From an endosymbiont of unidentified scaly snail isolate Monju (lineage in GTDB: Bacteria > Pseudomonadota > Gammaproteobacteria > Chromatiales > Chromatiaceae), in contig NZ_AP012978.1 in assembly GCF_000801295.1 (NCBI RefSeq), forward strand, positions 186,001 through 250,000: DNA of 64,000 nt. The letters are read 5' to 3'. The position numbers and the translations under genes are program-made. Positions 30,552-40,633 of this stretch are shown here, piece by piece. Each line of letters starts with the position of its first letter. Position 1 is the first letter of the stretch. The notes below the pieces were generated by a model. It saw only the letters and a program-made list of their open reading frames with translations, did not search any database and had not been told where the DNA came from.

Positions 30552-31280
30552 ATGAGTGGCCCGCTCGTCCTGTTTACCGACTACGGGCTCGATGGCCCCT
30601 GGGTCGGCCTGCTGCATGCGGTGATACGCCAGGCCCGGCCAGGGGCCGGGATCATCGACTTGCAACACGACCTGCCCCCTTTCGACCGCGTGGCGCCGGT
30701 GTCCTGCTCGCCGCTCTGCGCCGCTGGGTGCCGCTGGGTGCCGCGGGGTGCCACCGTGGTGGCAGTGGTCGACCCCGGGGTCGGTACCGCGCGCGGCGGA
30801 TTGCTCGTCGAGTGTGACGATCTGCGCCTGATCGGTCCCGACAACGGCCTGTTCGCCCCCTTTTTCGCGGGGGCGCTGCGCATCCGGCGTATCGACTGGA
30901 TGCCCGGTGACATCCCCGCCACCTTCCATGGCCGCGACTGGTTCGTGCCCGCTGCGCTGCGCCTGCTCTCGGGTGAGGCGCTGGAGACTACCGAACTACG
31001 CCCTGCAGATTGCGTCGGCCATGACTGGTCCGGGCGGCTCGACGAGATCGTGTACATCGATCGTTTCGGCAACCTGGTGACCGGCATTCCGGCCCCGCTG
31101 GCCCCGGATGGCGGTCCGTGGTGCCTCGCCGGGCACGAATTGCCGCATGCCCGCACCTTTGCCGAGGTGTCGCCGGGCACGGCCTTCTGGCACCTGAATG
31201 CCCTGGGCCTGGTCGAGATCGCGGTCAATCTCGGCAGTGCCGCCGAGCAGCTCGGGTTGCGCGTCGGCGACCCGCTCTGA
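30552..31280 (+). CDS. SAM hydroxide adenosyltransferase/hydrolase (DUF62 family) with a locally shifted frame
   Basis: The family splits S-adenosylmethionine to adenosine and methionine, and relatives are halogenases. The 242 residues carry the family signatures LFTDYGLDGPWVG (2-20), IIDLQHDLPPFD, VVDPGVGT and GPDNGLF, plus a C-terminal domain with RFGNLVTGI. Residues 46-61 (RVAPVSCSPLCAAGCR) do not look like the family. Another frame of the same DNA encodes RGAGVLLAALRRWVP, as expected. A 10-base tandem duplication (30721-30730 and 30731-30740) restores the frame after an apparent one-base loss near 30686. The gene may be functional, damaged, or carry sequence errors. Confidence 0.8.
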   Translation: MSGPLVLFTDYGLDGPWVGLLHAVIRQARPGAGIIDLQHDLPPFDRVAPVSCSPLCAAGCRWVPRGATVVAVVDPGVGTARGGLLVECDDLRLIGPDNGLFAPFFAGALRIRRIDWMPGDIPATFHGRDWFVPAALRLLSGEALETTELRPADCVGHDWSGRLDEIVYIDRFGNLVTGIPAPLAPDGGPWCLAGHELPHARTFAEVSPGTAFWHLNALGLVEIAVNLGSAAEQLGLRVGDPL

Positions 31281-31306
31281 ACTTGCAGCGCATGGGCTAA
31301 GTCCCG

Positions 31307-31378
31307 CTCCAGGACGACATGCAAGGCCCCCGGCACGACGCTTATCCCCTGCTAGCGGGGCCAGTGCTTGTCCTGGAG
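31307..31378. repeat. Long imperfect hairpin between convergent genes
   Basis: CTCCAGGAC (31307-31315) pairs with GTCCTGGAG (31370-31378), and inside it GGCCCC (31325-31330) pairs with GGGGCC (31357-31362). It fills the 161-base gap between two genes that end toward each other. No T-tract is present on either side, so it resembles a REP-like or 3'-stabilising structure more than a classic terminator. Its function is inferred only from position. Confidence 0.45.
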
Positions 31379-31441
31379 GAAGCGTCTCCCGGCCTCTCCT
31401 GTACAAGGGGAGGGCAGGTATCTGTGCCGGGTTTCACCCGT

Positions 31442-32492
31442 TCAATCGAACAGGCCGAGCTGCCCGCTGGGTGAGGGCGCGCGAAACTTGTTGCAACGCA
31501 GCGGCGGCAGACCGGGGAAGCCCAGCGCCCGATACCGCTTTCGAAAGCGCGCGGCGATCAACTCGGCGAAAGGCCCTTCACCGACCATCCGGTGGCCGAA
31601 GCGGCTATCGTAGAGCCGGCCACCGCGGCTGTCGCGGATGCGGGCCAGCACCCGTTCGCGGCGTTCGGGATAGTGCACGGCCAGCCATTCGTCGAACAGG
31701 GGGCCGACCTCGTGGGGCAGGCGCAGCAGGACGTAGCCGGCCTCGTGCGCCCCGGCAGCATGCGCGGCATCCAGCAGGGCCTCGAGTTCGCTGTCGGTAA
31801 GAAACGGGATCACCGGGGCGATGAGCACGCCCACCGGGATACCCTGGGTGGCGAGCCGCTCGATCACCCGCAGGCGGCGCTGCGGGGCGGCAGCGCGCGG
31901 CTCCATGCGCCGTGCCAGTCTGCGGTCGAGGGTGGTCAGCGATACGTTCACCTGTACCAGGCCATCACGCGCCAGCTCGGCGAGCAGGTCGACATCGCGC
32001 TCGATCAATGCCGACTTGGTGACAATGCTCACCGGGTGCCGGGCCTCGCACAGCACCTCGAGCAGGGCGCGGCTGATGCCGAACTCGCGTTCTATCGGCT
32101 GCCAACCGTCGGTGTTGATCCCCAGCGCGATGGGCTGGCAGCGGTAGCCCGGGCGTGCCAGTTCCTCGCGCAACCGCATGGCGGCGTCGGGTTTCCAGTG
32201 CAGCCGGGTCTCGAAATCCAGCCCCGGGGAATAGCCCAGCCAGGCGTGGCTGGGCCGCGCGAAGCAGTAGATGCAACCGTGCTCGCAGTCGCGGTAGGGG
32301 TTGATCGACTGGCGGAAGGGCACGTCCGGTGAGTCGTTGCGGGTAATCACCGAGCGGCTGGTATCGCGTACCAGCTCGCGATTCAGCGGCGGCAGCTCCT
32401 CGCTGCTGCCCCAGCCATCGTCGAAGGTCTCGACGTGGTGTGCCTCGTATCGGTTGGCGGGATTGGAGCATGCGCCCCGTCCCCGGCGCGCC

Positions 32493-32506
<14 letters not shown>
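31442..32506 (-). CDS. PA0069-family radical SAM protein (SplB-like)
   Basis: A radical SAM enzyme of 354 residues with the iron-sulfur motif CEHGCIYCFAR at about 74-84 (CX3CX2C). It begins MQRSEARRGRGACSNPANRYE; the GRGA-SNP-RFE-like start is typical of the PA0069/Rv2578c family of uncharacterised spore-photolyase-like proteins. The barrel continues through GINTDGWQPIER and APVIPFLTD. The reaction is unknown. The start overlaps the end of recG by 14 bases, so the two are probably co-transcribed. Confidence 0.85.
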
Positions 32507-34580
<2,074 letters not shown>

Positions 34581-34638
34581 GGGACGAGGATACTGGAGGA
34601 GGGAGAACGTAACAAGAACACAGGGGTAGGCGGGAGAA

Positions 34639-34765
34639 CCGCCAAGGACGCGAAGGTTTCAGAAGGGGGGACCACAAAGGGCACGAAGGACACGAAGATT
34701 TCCTATGTGATGCTGGCCGATGAGCACAAGGCCGTCACATCAATAGCCTTTGTGTCCTTTGTGGT
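34639..34765. repeat. Intergenic dispersed-repeat-like inverted repeat
   Basis: The 310-base gap between recG and yjbQ carries variants of the word AAGGACACGAAG at 34643 and 34686. ACCACAAAGG (34671-34680) pairs with CCTTTGTGGT (34756-34765), and AAGGACAC (34686-34693) has an inverted partner in TTTGTGTCCTTTG. Such accacaaagg/aaggacacgaag words are common intergenic repeats in many proteobacteria. The rest of the gap shows no gene or clear promoter. Confidence 0.45.
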
Positions 34766-34890
34766 TATCCCCCGCTTGTCACCCCGTCGGGAGGCCTTCG
34801 CGATTCCATCCTTGCATCGGAACCCGGGCAATGGCTGCACGCAGCGCGACAAAGGCCCTACACTATCGTCTTCATCGCAGGACCGACGCC

Positions 34891-35301
34891 ATGTTTCAGG
34901 AGATGCTCGAATTCGATACCCGCGGACGCGGGACCCTGGATATTACCCGCGAGGTGCAGGGGGTGGTGGCACGCAGCGGAGTGCACACCGGTCTGTGCCA
35001 CGTATTCGTGCAGCACACCAGCGCCTCGCTGATCCTGTGTGAGAACGCGGATCCCGATGTGCGGCACGACCTGGAGACCTGGTTCCAGCGCAGCGTGCCG
35101 GATGGTGATCCGCGATACCGGCACAGCCTGGAGGGGCCGGACGACATGCCGGCACACATCCGCTCGATACTCACCAACATGGACCTGACCCTGCCGGTGC
35201 GCGAGGGGCGCTGTGCGCTGGGGACCTGGCAGGGGGTCTTTCTCTACGAGCACCGCCATCATGGCCACCGGCGGCGGGTGCTGGTGACCGTGAGCGGTTG
35301 A
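34891..35301 (+). CDS. yjbQ: YjbQ family protein (UPF0047)
   Basis: The 136-residue protein matches the YjbQ/UPF0047 family, whose E. coli member has weak thiamine-phosphate synthase activity. Its true role is uncertain. Family landmarks are GLCHVFVQHTSASLILCENADPDVRHDLETW (the histidine in HTSAS is conserved), MPAHIRSILTNMDLTLPV, and the C-terminal LGTWQGVFLYEHRHHGHRRRVLVTV. The ATG at 34891 gives MFQEMLEFDTRGRG; earlier in-frame starts lie in the repeat region. Confidence 0.88.
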   Translation: MFQEMLEFDTRGRGTLDITREVQGVVARSGVHTGLCHVFVQHTSASLILCENADPDVRHDLETWFQRSVPDGDPRYRHSLEGPDDMPAHIRSILTNMDLTLPVREGRCALGTWQGVFLYEHRHHGHRRRVLVTVSG

Positions 35302-35313
35302 TTCAGGCGAGCG

Positions 35314-35832
35314 TCATTTCTTGTTGAGCGCGATGTAGGCGCGGGTAAAGCCCTTGAGGGAGACCGGCAGGGTGAGCACCTGGCGGTTGAGCAGGGCCAC
35401 GCGCACCGCGGCCTTCTGGGCCTTCTTCATGGCCTTGAGCAGCTTGTCGTCGATGACCTGGCCCACGGTGGTGCAGCCCTCGGGCGCGCATGCCAGGAAG
35501 GGCAGCTTGAGCGGTTCCTTTTCGTGGCCCTCGACCACGAAGGCCGCGCCCGGAGGCAAAAGAACCCCCAGCGGCAGGGTCACGATCAGGACCGGCTTGC
35601 CGTTCTGCGGCGCCATGCCGATGCGCATCTGCATCACCAGCTTGCCGTTGTCCTTGTTGCTCACGTTCTGGAAGATGTAGCAGACCTCCGGTCCCTGCTT
35701 GCCCTTGTCGTCGGCCATCCCCTTCTCGCAGGCCTTACCCCAGTCGCCGAAGGTAGGCACCGATTTCTTGTCCTCTGCCAGTGCGGGTTGGATGATGCCC
35801 AGGAGGAGTACGGCCAGGATCAGTTTTTGCAT
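35314..35832 (-). CDS. Invasion-associated locus B (IalB) family periplasmic protein
   Basis: The 172 residues start with a clear signal peptide (MQKLILAVLLLGIIQPALA, cleavage before EDK). The mature part has the IalB pattern: FGDWGKACEK near the start, CYIFQNV, MRIGMAPQNGKPVLIVTLPLGVLLPPGAAF, CAPEGC and a long C-terminal helix-strand unit. The family is named from Bartonella but is widespread in free-living proteobacteria. Its biochemical role is unknown. It ends 12 bases from yjbQ, in convergent orientation. Confidence 0.82.
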   Translation of the reverse strand: MQKLILAVLLLGIIQPALAEDKKSVPTFGDWGKACEKGMADDKGKQGPEVCYIFQNVSNKDNGKLVMQMRIGMAPQNGKPVLIVTLPLGVLLPPGAAFVVEGHEKEPLKLPFLACAPEGCTTVGQVIDDKLLKAMKKAQKAAVRVALLNRQVLTLPVSLKGFTRAYIALNKK

Positions 35833-35908
35833 CGTGAATTTCCGTTTGTCAGTGGATCAGGGCATCCGGCGGAAAAACCCCGCCTGGCTTCAGTCAAGCG
35901 ACAGCCGA

Positions 35909-36295
35909 TCAGCCGCCGAGTTCCATGATGGCGTCCATTTCGACACCAGCGTCCCGCGGCAGCGCCGCCACGCCGATGGCGGCGCGCGCCGGATAGGGTT
36001 GCTGGAAGTACTCGGCCATCACCTCGTTGACCTTGGCGAAGTGACCCAGGTCGGTGAGGAAGATGTTCAGCTTGACCACGTCGTTCAGGCTGCCGCCAGC
36101 GGCCCGGGCCACGGCGGCGAGGTTGTCGAACACGCGTCGGATCTGCGCCTCGATGTCGCCGTCGACCATCTCCATGGTCTCGGGTACCAGCGGGATCTGG
36201 CCCGACAGGTACACGGTGCTGCCCACCTTGACCGCCTGGGAATAAGTGCCGATGGCCTGCGGGGCCTGATCGGTGGCAATGATTTCTCTGCTCAT
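35909..36295 (-). CDS. ridA: RidA family enamine/imine deaminase
   Basis: RidA hydrolyses reactive 2-aminoacrylate and related imines made by PLP enzymes. The 128 residues begin [44 protein letters not shown]. They include the active-site arginine in [23 protein letters not shown]. The ATG at 36295 was chosen by homology; upstream in-frame codons lie across the neighbouring divergent gene. In many gammaproteobacteria ridA follows recG or spoT, and here it lies close to recG. Confidence 0.93.
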   Translation of the reverse strand: MSREIIATDQAPQAIGTYSQAVKVGSTVYLSGQIPLVPETMEMVDGDIEAQIRRVFDNLAAVARAAGGSLNDVVKLNIFLTDLGHFAKVNEVMAEYFQQPYPARAAIGVAALPRDAGVEMDAIMELGG

Positions 36296-36327
36296 CTGGA
36301 CTAGTCTCCTGCAAGGGTGAGATGGCA

Positions 36328-36597
36328 ATGCACGCACTCTATACAAAGGGCCCCCGGCTGCCCAGCCCCCTGGCGCTGGCAGGTGCCCTGCTGCTTTCCG
36401 CCTGCAGCGACCCGCCGGAGGCGCCGCGGCTGTCGCCCGAGCCCTGGTCCGACGAGGCCGAGGCGACATTCCAGCACGCCGAGGTGCTGCGCTACAGTGT
36501 CGAGCAGCAGCGGCTGGAACGCGAGCGGCTGCACCGCCTGGGACTAGCCCGATATTTTACCGGGCGAACAACGCTCGAAGCCCAGGAGACTGAATGA
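36328..36597 (+). CDS. Small lipoprotein, C-terminus supplied by a repeat element
   Basis: The 89-residue frame has a lipoprotein signal ([13 protein letters not shown], cysteine at about 24) followed by a proline-rich then charged helical region ([30 protein letters not shown]). The start at 36328 stands 7 bases after GGGTGA; an ATG six bases upstream is too close to it. From codon 73 (CTA at 36544) the reading frame runs into repeat copy 1, so the last residues [17 protein letters not shown] are encoded by the element. No family was recognised. Only 32 bases separate it from ridA. Confidence 0.6.
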   Translation: MHALYTKGPRLPSPLALAGALLLSACSDPPEAPRLSPEPWSDEAEATFQHAEVLRYSVEQQRLERERLHRLGLARYFTGRTTLEAQETE

Positions 36598-36803
36598 TCG
36601 GGCAAAAATGGCAAAAAGGGACGCCAATCGTCGGTTGCCGTTTGTACCCTGCATTGCTCTATCCCGATTCCGGCGGTTTCTCGCTCGCTGTGGCTTGGCT
36701 TTCACTCAAGCGATAGCGACAGCTATCCCTTGAGCGCCAAACCGCCGCCACAGCGGCTGCGAATTCCGCCGGCTTTCGGGATGCCGGTGAAACATCCGGG
36801 CTA
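36545..36803. mobile_element. Stop-codon-associated repeat element, copy 1
   Basis: A 259-bp element runs from TAGCCCGATATTTTACC to GGTGAAACATCCGGGCTA, nearly perfect terminal inverted repeats of about 18 bp. The right half (about 36659-36788) forms a long imperfect hairpin, in which ATCCCGATTCCGGCGG is answered by CCGCCGGCTTTCGGGAT. No open frame resembling a transposase is present, so it looks like a MITE-type non-autonomous element. The right terminal CTA (36801-36803) is the TAG stop codon of lnt on the minus strand. The left end overlaps the small lipoprotein gene. Confidence 0.75.
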
Positions 36804-38288
36804 GACGACGCGGTCCCGCCGCCACCGGAGCCATAGGCCGCCGAGGATCGCCAGCACCCACAAGGGGGCATCGTGCCAGCGCACGTAGGGGGTGGCGCCC
36901 CGGCGCGGTACCACCTCGGCCTGCAGCAGCGCGGGGGCGAACTGGGGCGAGCGTGCGCGCACCCGGCCGCGCTCGTCGATCACCGCCGAGATGCCGGTAT
37001 TGGTCGCGCGCAGCAGCCAGCGGCCGGTTTCTCGCGCACGCATCCGCGCGATCTGCAGGTGTTGATGCGGCGCCAGCGAGTCGCCAAACCAGGCATCGTT
37101 GCTGGCGTTGATCAGGAACGCCGCCTGCGGCAGGGCCTCGGCGACTTCGTGGCCGAAGGCGTCCTCGTAACAGATGTCCACGCCCACTACGTGATCGGCG
37201 AGATGCAGCACCGGGCCGACCGAGGGGTCGGCGCTGAAGTCCGACATGGGAATGCGCAGAAAGTCCAGCAGCGGGCGCAGCAAGGGGGCCAGCGGCAGGT
37301 ATTCGCCGAAGGGCACCAGGTGGCGTTTGAGATACTGCTGTCGGCCGGAGGTCCCGAGCCCGACCATGGCGTTGTAATAGCGACCGTCGGGGCGACGCAC
37401 CGCGATGCCGGTGAGCAGGTCCCGCCCCTCGTTGTGCATGCGCCGGTCGAGCGGCCGCAGCAGGGTGTATTCGACCTCGTCGTCGAATGCTGCGATGGCC
37501 GTCTCCGGCCAGACGACCAGGCGTGCCTCCGGCGCCTGCTCGCTCAGTCCCAGGTAGCGTTCGATACTCGGCTGGAATTGCTCGGGCCGCCACTTCTCGT
37601 GCTGCGGCACATTGCCCTGCACCAGTGCCACCGGCACCGGCGTGCCCGCGGGCTCGGTCCAGTCGATGCGCCCGAGCAGTGCCCCCGTGCCCCACAGCAG
37701 GATCAGGGCGAGCAGGGGCCAGCCCCGCCGCCAGGTAAGCAACAGCCCGGCCGAGAGCACCAGCAGGGCGCCGACGCCGAATACGCCGAGCAGGGGGGCG
37801 AAACCCGCCAGTGGCAGGTCGACCTGGCTGTAGCCCAGGGACAGCCAGGGGAAGCCGGTGAAGAGATAGGCGCGCAGCAACTCGGTGCCCAGCCAGGCCA
37901 GCGGTGCGACCAGCCACAGCAGCCAGGGGCCGTCACGGGTGCCCCCCAGCCAGCGTAGGCTGGCGCCTGCGAGGGCGAAGTAGGCGGCCACCACGGCGAT
38001 GAACAGCAGGGTGAACAGCAGTCCCAGCGGTGGCACCACGCCGCCGAACTGGTCGATGCTGATGCGCAGCCAGAAGACGCCGAAGCCCATCAGGCCGAGG
38101 CCGAAGGCATAACCGATGGCGGCCGCTTCGCGCGTGTTGTGCGTGCCACGCCAGAGATGCAGCAGGGCGGCGATCAGTGGCAGCGCCAGCCAGCCCTGGC
38201 CGAAGGGAGCGAAGGCCAGCACCAGCAGGGCGCCCAGCCCGAAGGCGGCAGCCCCGCGCAGCAGGGAGGGGGCGACCCGCAGTGGCAC
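36801..38288 (-). CDS. lnt: Apolipoprotein N-acyltransferase
   Basis: Lnt adds the third acyl chain to lipoproteins in the inner membrane. The 495 residues have about seven N-terminal and one C-terminal membrane segments around a nitrilase-like periplasmic domain. The catalytic triad is visible as Glu in VVWPETA, Lys in YLKRHLVPFGEYLP and Cys in GVDICYEDAFG. It starts at GTG 38288, next to the corC stop. Its TAG stop is the terminal trinucleotide of repeat copy 1, and the end WRRDRVV looks natural. Confidence 0.95.
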   Translation of the reverse strand: MPLRVAPSLLRGAAAFGLGALLVLAFAPFGQGWLALPLIAALLHLWRGTHNTREAAAIGYAFGLGLMGFGVFWLRISIDQFGGVVPPLGLLFTLLFIAVVAAYFALAGASLRWLGGTRDGPWLLWLVAPLAWLGTELLRAYLFTGFPWLSLGYSQVDLPLAGFAPLLGVFGVGALLVLSAGLLLTWRRGWPLLALILLWGTGALLGRIDWTEPAGTPVPVALVQGNVPQHEKWRPEQFQPSIERYLGLSEQAPEARLVVWPETAIAAFDDEVEYTLLRPLDRRMHNEGRDLLTGIAVRRPDGRYYNAMVGLGTSGRQQYLKRHLVPFGEYLPLAPLLRPLLDFLRIPMSDFSADPSVGPVLHLADHVVGVDICYEDAFGHEVAEALPQAAFLINASNDAWFGDSLAPHQHLQIARMRARETGRWLLRATNTGISAVIDERGRVRARSPQFAPALLQAEVVPRRGATPYVRWHDAPLWVLAILGGLWLRWRRDRVV

Positions 38289-39164
38289 TCAGGCCTCGCC
38301 GTCGCTCGCGCCCCCGGTGGCGGGCGTCAGGCGCTCGATGTTCAGCAGGCGGATACGCCGGCCGTCGGCGCCCAGGACCTCGAAGCGGAAGCCGCCGACC
38401 TCCACCGATTCGCCGCGCTTGGGCATGCGCCCGAAGGCCTTGAGCACCAGCCCGCCGATGGTGTCGTAGCCCTCGTCGGGCAGATCGACCTCGAAATAGG
38501 CGTTGAAGTCCTCGATGCTGGTGTGTGCCTTGGCGGTGTAGTGGTTCTCGTCGCGGCGCATGATGAAGGCGCCTTCGTCGAAGTCGTATTCGTCCTCGAT
38601 TTCGCCGACGATCTGCTCGAGCACGTCCTCGATGGTGACCAGGCCGGCCGCCGCGCCGTACTCGTCCACCACGATGGCCATGTGGCTGCGACTGGCACGG
38701 AACTCGCGCAGCAGCACGTCGAGCCGCTTGCTCTCGGGCACGAACACCGCCGAGCGCAGGATGTCGCGCAGACGGAAGCGTTCGGCATCGCGCCCACAGT
38801 ATTGCAGCAGGTCCTTGGCGAGCAGGATCCCGACCACCTCGGCGCGGTCCTCGCCGATCACCGGGAAGCGCGAGTGCGCGGACTCGACCACCACGGGCAG
38901 GATCTGCTCGAGCGAGTCGTCACGGCTTACCACTACCATCTGTGCGCGCGGGATCATGATGTCGCGCACCTGCAGGTCCGAGACCTGCAGCACGCCCTCC
39001 ATCATGGACAGGGCGTCGCCGTCGAACAGCGCCTTGCGGCGTGCCTGGCGCAACAGCTCGACGAGCTGTTCCTTGGTTTCCGGTTCGTTGCGGGTCTCCG
39101 GGAGCAGTCGCTCCAGCAGGCGGCTCGCGAACGAACCGCTGCGACTTCGGTCCTTGCTGTTCAT
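38289..39164 (-). CDS. corC: CorC/YbeX family CBS-domain protein
   Basis: CorC (YbeX) is linked to magnesium/cobalt efflux and ribosome maturation. The 291 residues contain an N-terminal helical segment, two CBS domains (from about VRDIMIPRAQMVVV and SHMAIVVDEYGAAAGLVTIEDVLEQIVGEIEDEYD) and a C-terminal CorC_HlyC transporter-associated domain (DTIGGLVLKAFGRMPKRGESVEV). No membrane segment is seen, as usual for CorC. It sits between ybeY and lnt in the classic gene order. Confidence 0.93.
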   Translation of the reverse strand: MNSKDRSRSGSFASRLLERLLPETRNEPETKEQLVELLRQARRKALFDGDALSMMEGVLQVSDLQVRDIMIPRAQMVVVSRDDSLEQILPVVVESAHSRFPVIGEDRAEVVGILLAKDLLQYCGRDAERFRLRDILRSAVFVPESKRLDVLLREFRASRSHMAIVVDEYGAAAGLVTIEDVLEQIVGEIEDEYDFDEGAFIMRRDENHYTAKAHTSIEDFNAYFEVDLPDEGYDTIGGLVLKAFGRMPKRGESVEVGGFRFEVLGADGRRIRLLNIERLTPATGGASDGEA

Positions 39165-39194
39165 GTCATCTCGTCGGGGGATGGGGGAAAGGGG

Positions 39195-39659
39195 TCATTC
39201 GTCGTAGGGGTCGCCGAAGCCCAGGCGTTCGAGGATGGCGCGCTCGCGCGTCTCCATGACCTCCGCCTCGGCCTCCGTCTGGTGATCATGGCCGCACAGG
39301 TGCAGTACGCCGTGCACCACCATGTGTGCCCAGTGTGCTGCCGGGCTCTTGCCCTGTTCGGCCGCCTCGCGCTCGACCACTGCCGCACAGATCACCAGGT
39401 CGCCGAGCAGGTGCCCGGTCTCCTCGGCCGGCACCCCGGGCGGGGCCTCGAAGGGAAAGGACAGCACATTGGTCGGCCGGTCCCGATCGCGGTATTCGCG
39501 GTTGAGGGTGCGGCTCTCGTCCTCGTCCACCACGCGGATGGTGACGGCCGCCGGCCCCTCGCGGTCGCTCAGGGCTGCGTCCGCCCAGTGGCGAAAGGCC
39601 GATTCGGGCGGCGTGCGCTCGTCGCGCACCGCGTACTGCACCTCGATCTCGGGGTTCAT
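39195..39659 (-). CDS. ybeY: Endoribonuclease YbeY (16S rRNA maturation)
   Basis: YbeY is a single-strand endoribonuclease needed for 16S rRNA 3' processing and ribosome quality control. The 154 residues carry the metal-binding motif HGVLHLCGHDH with His116, His120 and His126 (HX3HX5H), and the RPTNVLSFPF block. The start overlaps the end of phoH by 4 bases. Confidence 0.95.
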   Translation of the reverse strand: MNPEIEVQYAVRDERTPPESAFRHWADAALSDREGPAAVTIRVVDEDESRTLNREYRDRDRPTNVLSFPFEAPPGVPAEETGHLLGDLVICAAVVEREAAEQGKSPAAHWAHMVVHGVLHLCGHDHQTEAEAEVMETRERAILERLGFGDPYDE

Positions 39660-40633
39660 GCGTCGCTCCCGCGGTCGTGGCGGTCGTAGGCCTGCACCAC
39701 CTTCTGCACCAGGGTGTGGCGCACCACGTCGCGGGCGTTGAAGAAGGTGAAGCTCAGGCCCTCGACCCCGCCGAGCACCTCGATGGCCTGGCGCAGGCCC
39801 GACTGCTGGCCGCGTGGCAGATCCACCTGGGTGACATCGCCGGTGATCACCGCTGTCGAGCCGAAGCCCAGGCGGGTGAGGAACATCTTCATCTGCTCCG
39901 GGGTGGTGTTCTGCGCCTCGTCGAGAATGATGAAGGCCTCGTTGAGTGTGCGCCCACGCATGTAGGCCAGAGGCGCCACCTCGATGACATTGCGCTCGAT
40001 CAGCTTGCTCACGCGCTCGAAGCCCAGCATCTCGTAGAGGGCGTCGTACAGCGGTCTCAGGTAGGGATCGATCTTCTGGCTGAGATCGCCGGGCAGGAAG
40101 CCCAGGCGCTCGCCGGCCTCCACCGCCGGGCGTACCAGCAGGATGCGTCGCACCTGCTCGCGCTCCAGTGCGTCCACTGCGCAGGCCACGGCGAGATAGG
40201 TCTTGCCGGTGCCTGCCGGGCCGATACCGAAGTTGATGTCATGGGTCATCACCCGTTGCAGGTACTCTGCCTGGTTGGGGCCGCGCGGGCGGATCAGGCC
40301 GCGGCGTGTGCGGATGGTGACCTCGGGGGCATCCGCCTCGCGCGGCTCGAGCAGGGCCTCGATGCCCGATTCCTGCAGGAACAGGTGCACCCGCGCGGGC
40401 GTGAGCACCTCGTGCGCCGAGGCGTCATACAGGCCTTGCAGTACCTCGCGGCCCGCGCGCACCGCCTCGGGACCGCCGAACAGGCGGAAGAAGTTGCCGC
40501 GGTTGCTGATCTCGATGCCCAGCCGGCGTTCGAGCTGGCGCAGGTGTTCGTCGAGTTGGCCACAGACGTTGCGCAGGCGCTCGTTGTCCTCGGGCTCGAG
40601 CAGCAGGTCCAGCGAGTCGGGGTGTTCCTTCAT
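39656..40633 (-). CDS. ybeZ: PhoH-like ATPase (YbeZ)
   Basis: A 325-residue P-loop ATPase of the PhoH/YbeZ type that partners YbeY in RNA metabolism. The Walker A motif is GPAGTGKTYLA, Walker B is AFIILDEAQNTTPEQMKMFLTRLGFGSTAVITGDVTQVDLP, and an N-terminal RNA-binding-like region precedes them. It overlaps miaB by one base (stop/start TGATG) and ybeY by 4, forming a tight miaB-phoH-ybeY-corC-lnt operon. Confidence 0.94.
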   Translation of the reverse strand: MKEHPDSLDLLLEPEDNERLRNVCGQLDEHLRQLERRLGIEISNRGNFFRLFGGPEAVRAGREVLQGLYDASAHEVLTPARVHLFLQESGIEALLEPREADAPEVTIRTRRGLIRPRGPNQAEYLQRVMTHDINFGIGPAGTGKTYLAVACAVDALEREQVRRILLVRPAVEAGERLGFLPGDLSQKIDPYLRPLYDALYEMLGFERVSKLIERNVIEVAPLAYMRGRTLNEAFIILDEAQNTTPEQMKMFLTRLGFGSTAVITGDVTQVDLPRGQQSGLRQAIEVLGGVEGLSFTFFNARDVVRHTLVQKVVQAYDRHDRGSDA

